64,000 nt of DNA from Helicoverpa zea (Eukaryota > Arthropoda > Insecta > Lepidoptera > Noctuidae), in the NCBI RefSeq assembly GCF_022581195.2, contig NC_061455.1, forward strand, positions 8,676,120 through 8,740,119, written 5' to 3'. The notes under the pieces were generated by a model. It did not search any database, was not told the origin of the DNA, and was given only the letters and a program-made list of their open reading frames with translations. The translations under genes and the position numbers were made by a program. Positions 35,361 through 48,389 of the stretch are shown in pieces (the first letter of the stretch is position 1; every line of letters starts with the position of its first letter).

Positions 35361-36307
35361 ATTATATTAGGTGTTTATATGTCTTCCTAAATATGGATCT
35401 TTCTAATAAGTTTTACCTATAGAGGCTTCATCAGCGTCCGGTGCATACTGTTTCGTAAACCCAGATAAAAAGAGTATTTGAAAATTAGTCCTGTAACATA
35501 CAAAATATACATCTTTATAATATATTAAGGACCTAGTAGACATACGTAAAAATTCTGAGCTTATTGGAAGTGACTTAGTAAACGTATTTTTATAGCAAGA
35601 TTCTTATGAAATCAATATGAAAGGATATGTATTGGCTTTTAACCTATCCATTTCTGACAATATCGGTAAGTCAACAGATACTTAAGGTTCCAAGTATTGC
35701 TAAACAAGTTCTTAGTAGAGCAGTTCTTCTAAGTCCTTTGCGATAACTAAGAGCTCCTCGGTCCCTTGTGTGCGCTCCCTTTGTCAGAAGATTTTGGTTA
35801 ATTTAAACTTCTTCTAGGTAACTTGGAAGTTTAGTAGAAGCTCGTCAAGTTAGTTTTTTGTATATTTCTTGCAACCAATCTTACTCTCTTGTGGATTACT
35901 CTTTGTGAAGGAAGATCATCCTGAACACTATCATTTTGGTGAATATCCTTCGAAAATTGAATTGTGTGACGTTATTTCAAAGCAACATCCAAGCCTTTTG
36001 TAAAGAGAAGGTGTTTACTTTTTTTTCAACCCGATTGTCAAGATGGGTTTCACGTTCTTCTTTTGTTTTTTCGGAATGAATTCCCAAGCGTATCTCTTAA
36101 TTAACCGAGAATACCTACCATGTGCAATAATCACTGAATAATTGGAAGGCCACAAGTCAGTTTGCAAACTTCACCAACTGTTGATTGCCTGGCGAAGTTT
36201 CATTGCAAGCGTGAACTGAACACGCAATAATGCTACAGATTGATAGACGCAGAAGTGTAGGCAATACAGATAACTGTAGGTTATGGATTACAATTTAGTT
36301 GGTTTCA

Positions 36308-36548
36308 AGTCTTCCTCCGAGCCTTTTCCCAACTATGTTGGGGTCGGCTTCCAGTCTAACCGGATATAGCTGAGTACCAGTGCTTTACATGGAGCGACTA
36401 CCCTATCTGACCTCAACCCAGCTACCCGGGCAACCCAATACCCCTTGGTTAGACTGGTGTCAGACTTACAGGCTTTTGACTACTCGTAACGACTGCCAAG
36501 GATGTTCAATGAAAGCCAGGACTTACAGTTTAACGTGCCATCCGTGCC
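36308..36548 (-). mobile_element. SINE body, reverse copy
   Basis: Contains TCCGAGCCTTTTCCCAACTA and the rest of the body up to TTAACGTGCCATCCG, the reverse complement of the 43,297 family. It faces the plus-strand copy 140 bp further on, so the two could fold back on each other in a transcript. Confidence 0.8.
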
Positions 36549-36684
36549 ATTAGTTCGTTTCAAGTAAACCTTTTAAATGGTTGGCTAGCTACACCTGAAG
36601 TCTCATTCTGATCGCACTATTTGCCGCATCGGCATCGGAGTAAATTTCCATACCGTTCTCATTCGTTTCTTCTCAGGTTTCAAT

Positions 36685-36967
36685 CTACTAGATTTCTAAG
36701 TGTAGCTTAGACACCAAATGACTGTGTTTCGGATGGCACGTTAAACTGTAGGTCCCGGCTGTCATTGAACATCCTTGGCAGTCGTTACGGGTAGTCAGAA
36801 GCCAGTAAGTCTGACACCAGTCTAATCAAGGGGTATCGGGTTGCCTGGGTAACTGGGTTGAGGAGGTCAGATAGGCAGTCGCTTCTTGTAAAGCACTGGT
36901 ACTCAGCTGAATCCGGTTAGACTGGAAGCCGACCCCAACATAGTTGGGAAAAGGCTCGGAGGATGAG
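36685..36967 (+). mobile_element. SINE body, forward copy lacking the tRNA head
   Basis: Runs from AAGTGTAGCTTAGACACC through GGCACGTTAAACTGTAGG to GGCTCGGAGGATGA. It is near-identical to 43,405-43,678, but the tRNA-like head is missing (5' truncation). Confidence 0.85.
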
Positions 36968-37069
36968 ATTCCTTAATTCATTAGGTATCAGATAAAAGGG
37001 AATTACAGATCTGGGAGATACAGATAGAAAGTAGACGAGTAATTTACGAACGTAGGATAATCTGTTCTT

Positions 37070-37150
37070 AATTATACAAAGCTGATGAGTCTAATTGTTA
37101 GACAGCCTTTCAATCGAAGAAGGCTATTGGCTTATTTTGTCCGTGTGTGC
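37070..37150 (+). mobile_element. Fragment of the 62-kb repeat family
   Basis: ATTATACAAAGCTGATGAG followed by GTTAGACAGCC and GAAGAAGGCTATTGGCT matches 62,077-62,205 with an internal deletion. Confidence 0.45.
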
Positions 37151-40100
37151 GAAATAGTTTCTATAGCACTAAAAAGGATCATTTTTTACTGCCATAAGCT
37201 GAATATAACAAAATTTTCAGAGGGTGTTATTAAATTTATTCTCTCAGCAATATTCAAAATTGCCATTGCTGCCTGTTAGCTAACACTAGCAATATATCTA
37301 CTATCATGTTAGCGCAAATAAATTGGCAGGCATTTTACGTTACGTAAAAATAAACCTGTGGAATGAAAACATTGTTGATTTTGTTGACAAACCAGATTGA
37401 ATAACGGATGTGTTCTATATCTATTTTATCATTATTTATAGACGTCGTTTACGTAAAATATGTATTAGCATATGCTTCCATGTTATAATATTTTAGAAGA
37501 TGTATGATAAAAAGAAATAAATTAAACAATAATTATTATAAGGATTACAGAAAAACATAACTACTTTTCGCACCTACATAAAAGTACCTATATGTTATTT
37601 TGTGGGGTATGTGTAAGCTATAGGTATTAATGCCAACTTTCATCAAAATCCATTCAGCGCCTAACTAAGTAACACACATACTACACTCATAAACTTCCGC
37701 CCTTTATTGCATTATCGTTATATAAATGAAATCTTATAATATTTTAAGGACCTACCTACATAGATATTAGCTGACATGATAAAAGTTACTTAATTTGTTG
37801 TTACTTTCTGATTGATATGATTTGATTTATTATAAAGATGTTTACAATTAGATTAGTATTCATTATGAAAGCGCCGTAACCTTGTTCTTGGCAGACAGCG
37901 CCTGTCAGTTTGCTGTTACTATCTTACGCTAAGAAACAAATAGGTTTAGCTGCTCGTTTATTACCGCCAGGCGCTCAATTATTAAATTACTATCTCAAAT
38001 ATTTAGCGGTTATAACTAGTTTTACCTTCTATTATCTTCATGTCAGCCTGTTGCTATCCACTGTTGAACGTAAACTATACTAATAGTAAATAGCAAACAA
38101 TTTTTGTTTATTCTAAAGCTTTACCTAAAGGGTCCGAGACCGATATGAAAAAATCTGATGGGTAGCTGGACTGTCCGGACTGTCCCGAAGTAATATAGGC
38201 TCATTATTCGGGTACAGGAAGAAGTTCCCACGGGGACGCTGGTGACGCCACGGGAAACAGCTAGTGTGATAGCTGTAGTATGAAATAGTATGCCGCGCAG
38301 AATAGTTTAAAGTCGAATAACAAAGGACATTGATATCAATTTATGAACTGATAGTCCTACAAATTTTGTCGTTTCTGCTTTGACAGAATACCTCTTGTAG
38401 AAATCTCTTCGAAAGGATTTCGCATTGTTAGCTGAATTAAGTTTACCTACTCATATTTTAAATAATATTCAGTCAAAGCACTGTATGAACAAAAGCTTTG
38501 TAGTCACCGTGTTTCAAAAGGTAAAAAATTAAGCGGATTGGTGAAAAATAAAGGTACATTACCTGTACAAAATACGTTTACGTAGGTATGACTGAAACAT
38601 TAATTACTAATATAACATTTATTATTAATATATTTTCTAATAATCTGTGTAAATCCTGTTACACATTGTAGCATTCCTCAATACGTAAAATTGAAGAACT
38701 CTAACATTTCCCAAATATTCTTTGAAGTTTATTTATACTAAAAGATAATAAGTATGGTGACTTATTATAACTTCAAGCATCCGTTACAAATGATGGAAAA
38801 ACAAGCAGTTAGTTTTGAGCACTAATAAATACACGTGCCTAGGTAATTACAGTTTCATGAAACAAAAAAAAAAATCCAATGAAAATCCAGCAGACTGATA
38901 TTTTCCTATAAGGTCAGGCTAATTAACTTAATATTAATGTAAAATGAATGATTAAACAGATGACTGTTACCTAAACAAGTTTGTTTTTCATTACCTACCA
39001 GATAATCCTTTTAATTTGTAGGTAAATAAATTCTACTAGGTACCTATTAATTACAATTTTCATACATTAAAAACTGGAGCAGGACAGGTTTATGGAAGAT
39101 TAAGTGATTAAGTCCAGTTTATCTCCGGACTTAAGTGAAAACAAACATTAATCCGGTAAGAAAACATAACTATAAAAAACCCTTCCATTTTATAATTAGT
39201 TCATAAGCCGTCAAGCTTTTGAATGAATTGTGAGGCAAGAATCTTTATAATAAAAGTATACAGGTATTATTTTTGTAGGATCACAGAGAAAATAAGTCTT
39301 ATACAAAACATCCAACAAAAAAACAAGATGCATCGATCGTTAAAAGTAAATAGGAAGGAGGATTAAAGCCAAACAGACAAAGGACCATAAGGAGTTGACC
39401 AAATAAATATGTTCCTTGTAATATTTGCCAACTGTCTATTTCTGTCAATCCGGTGTTTCTCTGGTAGGTACTCTGTGGTATTTGTTCCTGGCACATTACT
39501 TTTAAGTAATGTTCAGGATATGTGGTGTTTCTTACTATGTTAAAGAAGAATAGAGGTTAGGTAATGTATCAAGATATTGTCCGTACAAAATTGAGATTCA
39601 TTGTCATCTATGTAAAATAATTCTATTATGTTACGTTTGGAACGAATATTATAAAAATAAATAAGTTTTTCGTACTAAAAGCAAATTTTTTATCAATCAA
39701 GCCTCACTCGTTAGCTTGGTAAAAAATATTTTAATAAGTAAATGAGAATAAAAAATCGTTATTACAAATGTACGCTTTAGTTTAGTAAGAGAGCTTTATA
39801 AGAGACTGTATTTCATTGTTGCCATAACTACAGCAATTAAAGTATTAGTACTTGTAATAAATTGCAAGACTTTCGTCGTACATATATTAGAAACTTCAAT
39901 AGTCACCATTGTAGAAAATTACTTTGTAAAACCTTTACGGAACTTACCTCTTACTAGTACTGTTTAATCCCTCATTTAATAAATTAGTAATACAAATTAA
40001 CAAGTTATGAAATTTTTTTCCAATAATACCAAGCTATTTTTGCGATTAATTTTGAAAATCGATTATAAAAACCAATATGAGCGATGATACTTCCCATTAA

Positions 40101-40689
40101 TTTAGGTATTTTTAATTAAAAATATTACTTTTTTATTTGCAATGTAGTTTTAACTGTGCTCTGACCTGTTCCCAAAAGCGAAATGTTTATAATATGCAAC
40201 TATTTGCAAGATGCAAAGATTTAATAAGTGTCTCGTTTTGGCATGAATTATGTAGAGATAATGCTATTAGTAGAATCAATTTATATCTATGTTCATGTGA
40301 TAGATCAGGTGAAAGTATGCTAAAGTGCACTCATTTGGGAGCTAGGAGTACCTCGTATAAACCTATTGAAATCAATTTCTCGTAGAACATGAATAATTCA
40401 GCTATATCATAAAATTATCAACCTGGAAATCTCACTGTTATTATGGGAAATGGGACTTCCAACGTTTCACTGGAACAGACTGTCAACCTTTGTTGTGGTT
40501 CTCAAAGTCTGTGACTCAGGTTCACTAACGTTTCTCTCTACCCTACATATATCGATAGTCGATATCGAGGCATTGTTTTCAGATAGGTTGTAAATCAGAT
40601 CTATGTCACTGAGTATCTGTGCAAGTTATAGAAAAAAAAAAACTGTAACATTCCAAGCTTAAATTAAGTAACGACCATTCTATTTACAG
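37151..40689. other. Mostly non-coding
   Basis: AT-rich. Holds a repeat trace near 37,620-37,710 (GCCAACTTTCATCAAAATCC, a motif shared by many moth repeats) and one at 38,195. A hydrophobic open frame on the minus strand near 39.3-39.5 kb is noted under rejected items. Confidence 0.4.
38195..38272 (+). mobile_element. 3' fragment of an interspersed repeat ending GCTAGT
   Basis: ATATAGGCTCATTATTCGGG, then GAAGAAGTTCCCACGGGGAC and CCACGGGAAACAGCTAGT, match the family's 3' portion. Confidence 0.55.
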
Positions 40690-40732
40690 CTACAGTTATG
40701 ACGCACATTGGCGTTCGTGAGATCAGAGGATG
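40690..40732 (+). other. Candidate 43-bp microexon
   Basis: A clean acceptor (TTCTATTTACAG) and donor (GGATG|GTAAGA) bracket 43 bp. One frame is open and includes an ATG (MTHIGVREIRG). It could be a leader exon or microexon of a plus-strand gene. Nothing else supports it. Confidence 0.25.
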
Positions 40733-43296
40733 GTAAGATAATTGTTATTAAAATTGCTTGTGGTACAAATGTATTTTTTACGGTTTGTTAGTCTGGGTTA
40801 CAGAAATGGTCAGGGAGTACTGCTAGGTATAGGCTTTATTGGTAGTTGGGAAGACTATCAAAGAATCTCCAGTGCTGTAGGTTAAATAGAAGGAAATGAC
40901 CTGCCTAGGTTCGTTCGTTGGAGCTCGGTGTCCAGGGCATCGGCTCTTTCAAATAACCCTGTAGCCCCGGAAATACGCCTAATACCTACTTGTAATATAG
41001 ACAACAATTATTATTTTAATAAACTTGACTTGTGAATTTTAAATGTTAATTATTCATAATTTACTGAAATAATTCGAGGTTCTGCGATTTTGTCTTTTCT
41101 TGAATTCCGGGTTTTGAAAATTCACAAAAGATTTCATATCGAGATTCTATTATATGAATTTCAGTTTTGACAAATACATCTTTTACGATAAAAGAATATG
41201 AAGAATGTAGTGCACCCTTATTGAGACTCAAATACAATGCTATGAGGAATTTCTAAAATGTAAGAAATTGCTCTAATTTTTTCTCTTTGAATGCAAAGTT
41301 TGTTTGTCATATCACTTATCTTTGAAATCCTACCAGTTCAAAGAAACATAGGTATGTTTGGTTGTTACTCAAAGAAATCAAAACTTTACAATTGCATAGC
41401 ATATATTCGTCTCTTATGTTAAAAACATAAATGAGCTTCTTTCTTCTTCTTTCTTTCTAAACTCAAAATGATGACAGTTATTAAACAACGTCTTTCGTCC
41501 TTCGACATTACGACTTGCTTTCCTTATTTCAGTTACCACTGAAGCCCTAGGATTGTTTAGTACGGAATAAGCTAAGTACTCTTGCACCTAATAATTTTCC
41601 ACCGAATCCATTCAAAAGTTTAACGGTATAATCGTAACAGCAGACAGTCTTACTTTCACATTTATACATTAGAATATAATATTTATTTAGCGCAAACACG
41701 TGAATGTAACAGTTTTGACACTCGTTTACTGTACCTACCAATTGAAAAAAATATATAGTAATAAGCTTGGATTCTATTAAGCATATTTTATGACATACAA
41801 ATCTACACATTGAAAGAAACTGCAGGGAAATAATTATCTTTACGATTACAAATACTAGGTAAGTAAGTATTTATGATACGGAAAATGAGTGGTTTTTCAA
41901 AGTAAGTAAATATATAATTCCATTTCAATTTCAATCTCATTCGTTATTATGTATGTACATCTGCTGTTTTAATTGAATCCTGCAATCATTTGATGCTTTT
42001 TTGTTTTATTTGCTTTTGCAAACTAGGTAGGTTTACAAAAGACCCAACTAGCACACTGGCGGAAATAGCAGCCTATTTTGCAACTGTTTGCTGTACAGTA
42101 GTGCTTTAGGGGTTCCAAAAGTAACTTTAAGTTCTACTATTGCTTCCGTAGCTGCTCATAGCTGTAAATATCACTTAAGGCAGCAGAAACTGAACCAAAT
42201 GTCACTCTAGGTTTTACAAGAGATCATTCTACAACCCATTTGCAGCCTACATCTTTAAAAGAGAGTTCAAACAATTATGTTAAAGGTTAAAGCTGCTAAA
42301 AAGTTTCTATTGCCGCTGATGTACGCGTTAGAACTGCATAAAGACTCTAATTGTAGACTTTTTAACGGAACTGTATAAAAGATATATTTATCACTTTTCT
42401 GCCACTAAAGGTTTCATTGCAGAAGTGATTTGTTCTTTTGTGCAGGCTTAAGTAGGAATTTGAACCTCTGTTCTACTTATAGCCACATTAAGGCTCCACA
42501 ATAGAAGCAGGAGGTTAATAGACATTGCCTGCTCATTTGGATACATTCTGTTATTTTATTCACAAACACAAGCAAGGGTCCCGTAGATTTTGTTTTGTCA
42601 ATTACTGATAACGAATCAGTTACAGAGGAAAAATAATGTTTGTTTTGAAGTAAAAAAAAACTTATAACAGAAAATATGTATTTATTCAAGAATATAAAAA
42701 AAATCAGTAGCTCCATTTATTTACTCTCAAGTATAGTGAAACACTCCGTTTTTCCCATTTAGATGGACAGATGCAAAGTTCTTGTTTATTTTGTTGTGCA
42801 TTATAAGTTTGAATTATTTTGAACGGTACTCTGAAAACAAGGTAACACATAGTAATTAAGTGTTAAACAAAGAAGAATAATATATCATCGTATTATAGAG
42901 TTTCCAACGACTTCTACGGATCTCTAAACAAGTAGCCATTAATAGTATGGTTTGATATCTGCAGTATCACAGTGCAGACTTGAACTGCAATAGTGGTACA
43001 GATATTACTTGGACCTTCAGAAGAGTGAAACTTAGCGCTATGACGCGCAGAGAGGAGTTTTTAAGGTTGAAGTTGCAACTTAAAGCTGCTTTCAATGGAC
43101 GCCATGTTTACAAGATAATTATTTATTAGTAATCGAGAAATTAATAGGTTTTTATCGCATTTGTAGTAAAATGTATGTAAATATCGACAAGCGACTTACT
43201 AAAAACGAATGTAGTCCAGTATGTAATTTCAATATCGTGTAGGTATGTGATACAAAAATATTTATATAATAATAATTTATATATTTTACGATATTT
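40733..43296. other. No gene recognised
   Basis: AT-rich. The stretch 40,790-40,975 looks like a worn LINE tail (GGGTTATTTGAAAGAGCCGA on the minus strand). Parts of 42.0-43.1 kb share short words such as TTAAAGCTGCT and may be a diverged repeat. Confidence 0.35.
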
Positions 43297-43678
43297 TGAG
43301 GTAATTAGCCTAGTGGGCAAAGAACCAACCTCTCGAGTATGAGGGTGCGGTTTCGATTCCAGGTCAGGCAAGTACCAATGCAACTTTTCTAAGTTTGTAT
43401 GTACTTTCTAAGTATATCTTAGACACCAATGACTGTGTTTCGGATGGCACGTTAAACTGTAGGTCCCGGCTGTCATTGAACATCCTTGGCAGTCGTTACG
43501 GGTAGTCAGAAGCCAGTAAGTCTGACACCAGTCTAACCAAGGGGTATCGGGTTGCCCGGGTAACTGGGTTGAGGAGGTCAGATAGGCAGTCGCTTCTTGT
43601 AAAGCACTGGTACTCAGCTGAATCCGGTTAGACTGGAAGCCGACCCCAACATAGTTGGGAAAAGGCTCGGAGGATGAT
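43297..43678 (+). mobile_element. tRNA-derived SINE, full length, noctuid type
   Basis: Box A TAGCCTAGTGGG and a box B with one extra T (GGTTTCGATTCC, 43349-43360) head a body reading GACTGTGTTTCGGATGGCAC, GGTCCCGGCTGTCATTGAAC and GACTGGAAGCCGACCCCAAC, and ending GGCTCGGAGGATGAT. This is the best-preserved member of the family in the window; four partial copies are listed separately. Its abundance here is the main argument for a noctuoid moth. Confidence 0.85.
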
Positions 43679-44802
43679 ATTGAGGCGCGTTAAAAATACT
43701 TCAACAATATCAACTATATTCACGATAAACTGATCTGCGTTTGTAGCTACTTACCATATAATACAAAATATAGTTCAAAAACACTTACCTTCACTTAATA
43801 TTTATTTGTTGAATACAAATTATTGAGTAATGTCTGACTCAGGAACAACAAATATATTTTATAAATGAGAGACAAGATGAACGATCAGTGAAGTTTTCGT
43901 CATTCAGCTAAATTTGTCATTCATTCAATCATCGCCATAAGAGCTTTAGTATGGTGTTAATTATTAGTTGCCGCTCCTGTATCGCTTTTATGCCTCTACT
44001 ATGAAGTTCTAATGGAACTATAGACTGCAAAAAGTTGTGCCCCTTTGGCTGCAAAGCTGCTGCATAAGGTCTGTAGAGCACGCTCTGGCGCTTAAGCTTG
44101 GCACCTTTAGTAATAATCGGATTGGCTCTAAAGCTCTTAAGCAACAGTACTTGGGGAGTTTTAAAAAAAGGTAAATATATTTTATTTACCATCGAATATT
44201 GAGACAGTATTTACATTTAGGAATAACTATCGATGTATATGAAAATTTAATATTCGTGAAAATATTTTTACCGGCGTCCAAAAGTACTTCTTCTATCCAG
44301 ATAAAAAAAATAATAATACAGCCGTCTCTTAAAACACTGGCATTTTGTCTCAATATTTCAACAATATTTTTACCTTACCATCAATTGTTTTTTTCTGCTA
44401 TTGTTTCGTTTAGGTGTGCATATAAAAAAAATCGCAGTACATAGGTAAAAATAATAATAAGTCATTTTTCCTGGCAACAGCTTACCTAATTATTGTTATT
44501 ACAAGATTATTAATTGGAGCATTTACTCAGACCTAATGCATGATGCGTATACTTCTACGGTTAATTTTGCCTACATCCTAATACACTTTCGCATGAAAAT
44601 ATTGGTAGGTCTACATATAACTACCTAAGTGAAATGATACGAGTTAATAAGCCATTATAGAATAAAGTTAAAATGTATTTCCTGAAGCGTGTGCACCTGA
44701 AACTTCATTAATTACTTATGAACATACGAAATTAGCTGTATACATACACTTCCTAAGTTGGGAACTCGAGTAGAAATTGTCACAATACATTAAACGTCGT
44801 TC

Positions 44803-44910
44803 TCAATATTCTATCTATCTCGTGTTTTGTTCACTAGAGATAGAACCTACACAGACACACACACACACACACAGAAACACATTGCTTGTATGTTCTATCT
44901 CTAGTCAGCA
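44803..44910. repeat. Dispersed repeat, copy B, with (CA)n microsatellite
   Basis: Shares AATATTCTATCTATCT and ACTAGAGATAGAA with 16,092-16,140. Here CTAGAGATAGAAC (44834-44846) and its inverse GTTCTATCTCTAG (44892-44904) flank a (CA)n tract at 44855-44872, giving a hairpin with the microsatellite in its loop. Confidence 0.5.
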
Positions 44911-44923
44911 AGTCAATCTACCC

Positions 44924-45066
44924 AGGGGTAATTTTTTAATTCGGCTGAGGACGCCAGAGAGGCATTTGCTCCTTGTAAGACACTGGTACACGGCTGCAAC
45001 CTTCTGCGTACCAAATGGAATCCGACCCCAACATATGCAGTTAGGAAAAGGCTAGACAGATGATGA
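44924..45066 (+). mobile_element. Degenerate SINE 3' part
   Basis: TTGTAAGACACTGGTACACG, then AATCCGACCCCAACATA and GGAAAAGGCTAGACAGATGA: the 3' half of the 43,297 family, heavily substituted. Confidence 0.65.
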
Positions 45067-45530
45067 TGAGTAAAAGAATCAAAATACTGGGAACGGCAGT
45101 CAATCTTCGAAGGTATGTTAGCTTAAATGAAGCGTACACACGTATAAAACACTAAGTGAAATGCAAGCAGCTTTCTCCTCGTGAAAATAAGGTATTATTA
45201 AGAGTGTTTGTAGGAGTATAAATCTCGTTAAATAGAATCGATTAGTGGTGATACTTAATGTCTGGCATTTCATGAGCCTCTGAAATGGCTTAGCTGATGT
45301 TATTGTAAGAACATTGTTTTTGTAACATTACAAGAAGTCAAGAAGTTGTTGAAAGCCGCTTTCGATTTTACCTGATTTTCCACGGGATAAAGGTGGTCAA
45401 TGAATAATATTTTTAGCGGTATTCACGTAAAATGTATTTCTGTAAGTAGCATTATGTTTGCTGTAAAAATACACAATTGCTTATTTTCTTAACCTATGTC
45501 GTATATACCGAATAAATATCAAAATGTTTT

Positions 45531-46086
45531 CATCATCAGTCTATAGCAGTCCACTGCTGGACATAGGCCTCTCCAAGTGCACGCCACTGAGATCGATTTT
45601 CGGCTGCTCGCATCCAGCTCCTGCCAGCCGTCTTGCGCAAGTCATCACTCCACCGTGCCTGAGGACGTCCTACACTACGTTTGCCGAGGCGTGGTCTCCA
45701 CTCTAGAACTCGTTTACCCCAACGGTTATCGGTTCTTCGGCTAATATGGCCAGCCCACTGCCACTTCAGCTTGCTGATTCGGTGGGCTATGTCGATGACT
45801 TTGGTTCTCTGACGGATTACCTCATTTCTGATGCGATCCCTCAGAGAAATGCCAAGCATAGCTCTTTCCATAGCCCGCTGAGCGACTTTAAACTTGTGGA
45901 CCAGCCGTACCGACAGTGTCCACGTTTCGGCTCCGTAAGTCATGACAGGTATGACGCACTGATTGAAGACTTTTGTCTTTAGGCACTGTGGGATCGACGA
46001 TGTTAGGACTCGACGTAGCTTCCCAAATGCAGCCCAACCCAACTGAATTCTCCTATTCACCTCGTCCTCAAAGTTGTTTCTTTCTT
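45531..46086 (-). mobile_element. 5'-truncated RTE-clade LINE, 556 bp, with 12-bp duplication
   Basis: Flanked by perfect TCAAAATGTTTT copies (45519-45530 and 46087-46098), the mark of target-primed insertion. On the minus strand it holds the end of the ORF and a TGATGATGA tail; the stop codon is the first unit of that tail, so there is almost no 3'UTR, which is usual for RTE elements. Only the last ~180 codons were copied in. Confidence 0.88.
45536..46086 (-). pseudogene. RTE LINE ORF2 C-terminal fragment
   Basis: Reads KERNNFEDEVNRRIQLGWAA and later NQCVIPVMTYGAETWTL, HKFKVAQRAMERAMLGISL, RISKLKWQWAGHISRRTDNR, VGRPQARWSDDLRK and EAYVQQWTAID, then stop. This is the region after the reverse-transcriptase palm in RTE/BovB-type proteins. 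Endonuclease and catalytic RT motifs lie in the missing 5' part, so the copy is dead. Frame and stop are intact, consistent with a fairly recent arrival. Confidence 0.88.
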
Positions 46087-46098
46087 TCAAAATGTTTT

Positions 46099-48389
46099 AT
46101 GTAACTTTTATATACGAATTCTGAACACAAAAAAGGTGTATTTTAATTTTACAGCAGGAACATTTATTTATATAACAGATTTAATATAACGATAATATAA
46201 ATACATATTCATTAAATGAATTGGCGACACGTGACTATTATTATATTCCGAGAAGGTATTATTGAATAATATTTCGCATTCAAACAATTAAGAAATACCT
46301 GTATGTACACAATTAGCAACAAAACACATAACAATTATTTATAATCATAGAAAATGGATGCATCACGTATGCGTTTCTTCTAGATTTATTGCAAGTTTAA
46401 AAAATATAGGAAGTAAGTAATAATATTTTTGCGACTTCGAAAAGGAACATCAAAAATGTTTTAAAAATTGCGCAACGAAAAAGCATTATAAAGGATTTGC
46501 ATAAATCACTCCGTATGTGATACCAACATGGATTTTTTTTTAAAGCATATCTCTGACTTCATTGTATTACTTATAGTTTTTTATTACTGTCTGCCTGCCC
46601 ATCAATATGATTCAATCCACAGTTTTTGTAACCTTTTTTTGTGGAATTTGTGCAAAAGGTGAATACCACTATACTATTTTTCTTCCTGCCTCGCGCCAAC
46701 ATATAATGACAGCAACTTGGCCAGCCAGATGTGGATCAGGCGTTTTCCTTATCATGCCGGTCATTGAAGATAACCAATAATTAATGAATATTGTGGCCTC
46801 ACCTGCAAAATATTACATACCTACTTATTAGTTTCTTTTCATTGTTTTTATTAAGTCAAGATAAGCCTTAAATATACAAATACCTAGTTCAAAAATCTGT
46901 TTACTTTCAAAAATTGCGCAATTTATTTAAAACGATGACTTTTGTTCCGAAATCCCTAGTGTCTCATCAGTGAGAATTAATCAAGTAAAACATACTCGTT
47001 GCTGATAAGATGAATAATATCAATAGTGTGAGTTAGAAAAGTGAGAATGAAAGAGATACAAAGTTATAAAATTGCTGAAAATATAAAAGTGGTGGAACAT
47101 TTGTTACAGGAAAACTAGTGAACATTTTGTGGGTTCCGTGTAGATATAGTAGCAGTAGTATAGTAGTATAAACTTTTAATGGGTAACACATATTTGTGGA
47201 ACTCGTGCAACGCCAGTAAAGTTTTGGATTTATGAATACTTCTAATTTATTAATATTCTTGCATCTTTTTAGTGAATCACATTTTAAAATATATTTTTAT
47301 GTACACACTGTTTTTCGTAAGGAAACGCAGTCATAGTAAGACAACTAGAAAAATCTTATTTCATGGAGGTTTGACCGTGCATTGAACGCACTTTTTCACG
47401 CAAATACGTACAACGCCATGCAGTAACTTTCAGTAATTTTGTAATATTGATCGAATTTCACTTTTCATTAACAAATGCAATTCGTTAAAGTGCATTGAAA
47501 ATCGATAATTGGTATTGCGCAGTCTGGAGTTGTTATTACCATAATAAAATTAGGTATTAAAACAGATGAAAGCATTATGAGTGCCTAACATGCTAAGTTT
47601 GTGTACATTAGGACAAATATATTTTAATTGTATTCCGAAGAGATGACGCGTACGTATTAACACTAGCATTGATAAACGGTAGGTGCACACAAAGCTGTCC
47701 TAAAAGTTTTTCGTTTTATTAAGGAATCGAATCAAAAATATCAAATCATGTGCCAGGTAAAAGTTGGTAGAAAGACTTCCAAAAATAAAAATAATGTTCG
47801 CCGTATTATCGGTAATTTTGAAAACGAAGTTAAAACTTGAATCTTTTATAGTGCATTTTTGTAATCTTGTGATCACATTTTTTAAAGCCAGGAATGGTAC
47901 CGAACTCCAAATGAAGGTCTAAAGGTAACTGTTCGAGTATTTTTGTGGTCAAATTATCCGCGGTCATATTTACCCGCTACAATTATGTAGATACATACTC
48001 ATATTTTTGATCAAAGCGGTCTCAGTTCTTCATTGAACTTTTATTCCGAAACAAAATAATATTATTCTATAATTTTTCGGTTCATTTAAAACATGAAAAT
48101 ATTGTGAAAGTTAAATATGCTGAAGCCTTTTTAAACTTGCTTTTACATTGCTCCTGTTGGTTGGTATTACGAAGTAGTTAATGCAGAACCAACGCTGTAG
48201 AATATAAAATACAAAATTTATGTGCTACATACATGTTAAACTAGTCGAATGAAGCAAAAATACATTAATCTTTGACTAGATGATAAACTCAAAAATAATA
48301 TTAATAATGTTAAAAAAAAATTCCTTATCCAAAACGTAAGAGAAATTCGAATATCACTTACGTTTATAAAGAGATGAAGATAGGTGGGG
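46099..48389. other. Non-coding spacer
   Basis: AT-rich. A 100-bp piece near 46,675-46,775 is open on the minus strand (MTGMIRKTPDPHLAGQVAVI) but looks like repeat-derived sequence rather than a gene. Confidence 0.35.

Noticed and set aside
39299..39496. Minus-strand hydrophobic ORF (SWQILQGTYLFGQLLMVLCL)
   Set aside because: The composition is protein-like, but there is no start codon, good splice pair or family match; left as unproven.
40790..40975. GC-richer patch as a gene
   Set aside because: Stops in all frames; the words resemble a worn LINE tail.
42000..43090. Possible large diverged repeat or gene
   Set aside because: Shared short words (TTAAAGCTGCT) are too few to define a unit or reading frame.
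45746..45982. Plus-strand ORFs over the LINE fragment
   Set aside because: Antisense of the RTE coding sequence, which is the frame with clear homology.
46675..46775. Short minus-strand ORF MTGMIRKTPDPHLAGQVAVI
   Set aside because: Only about 31 codons, and it resembles repeat-derived sequence; no splice support.
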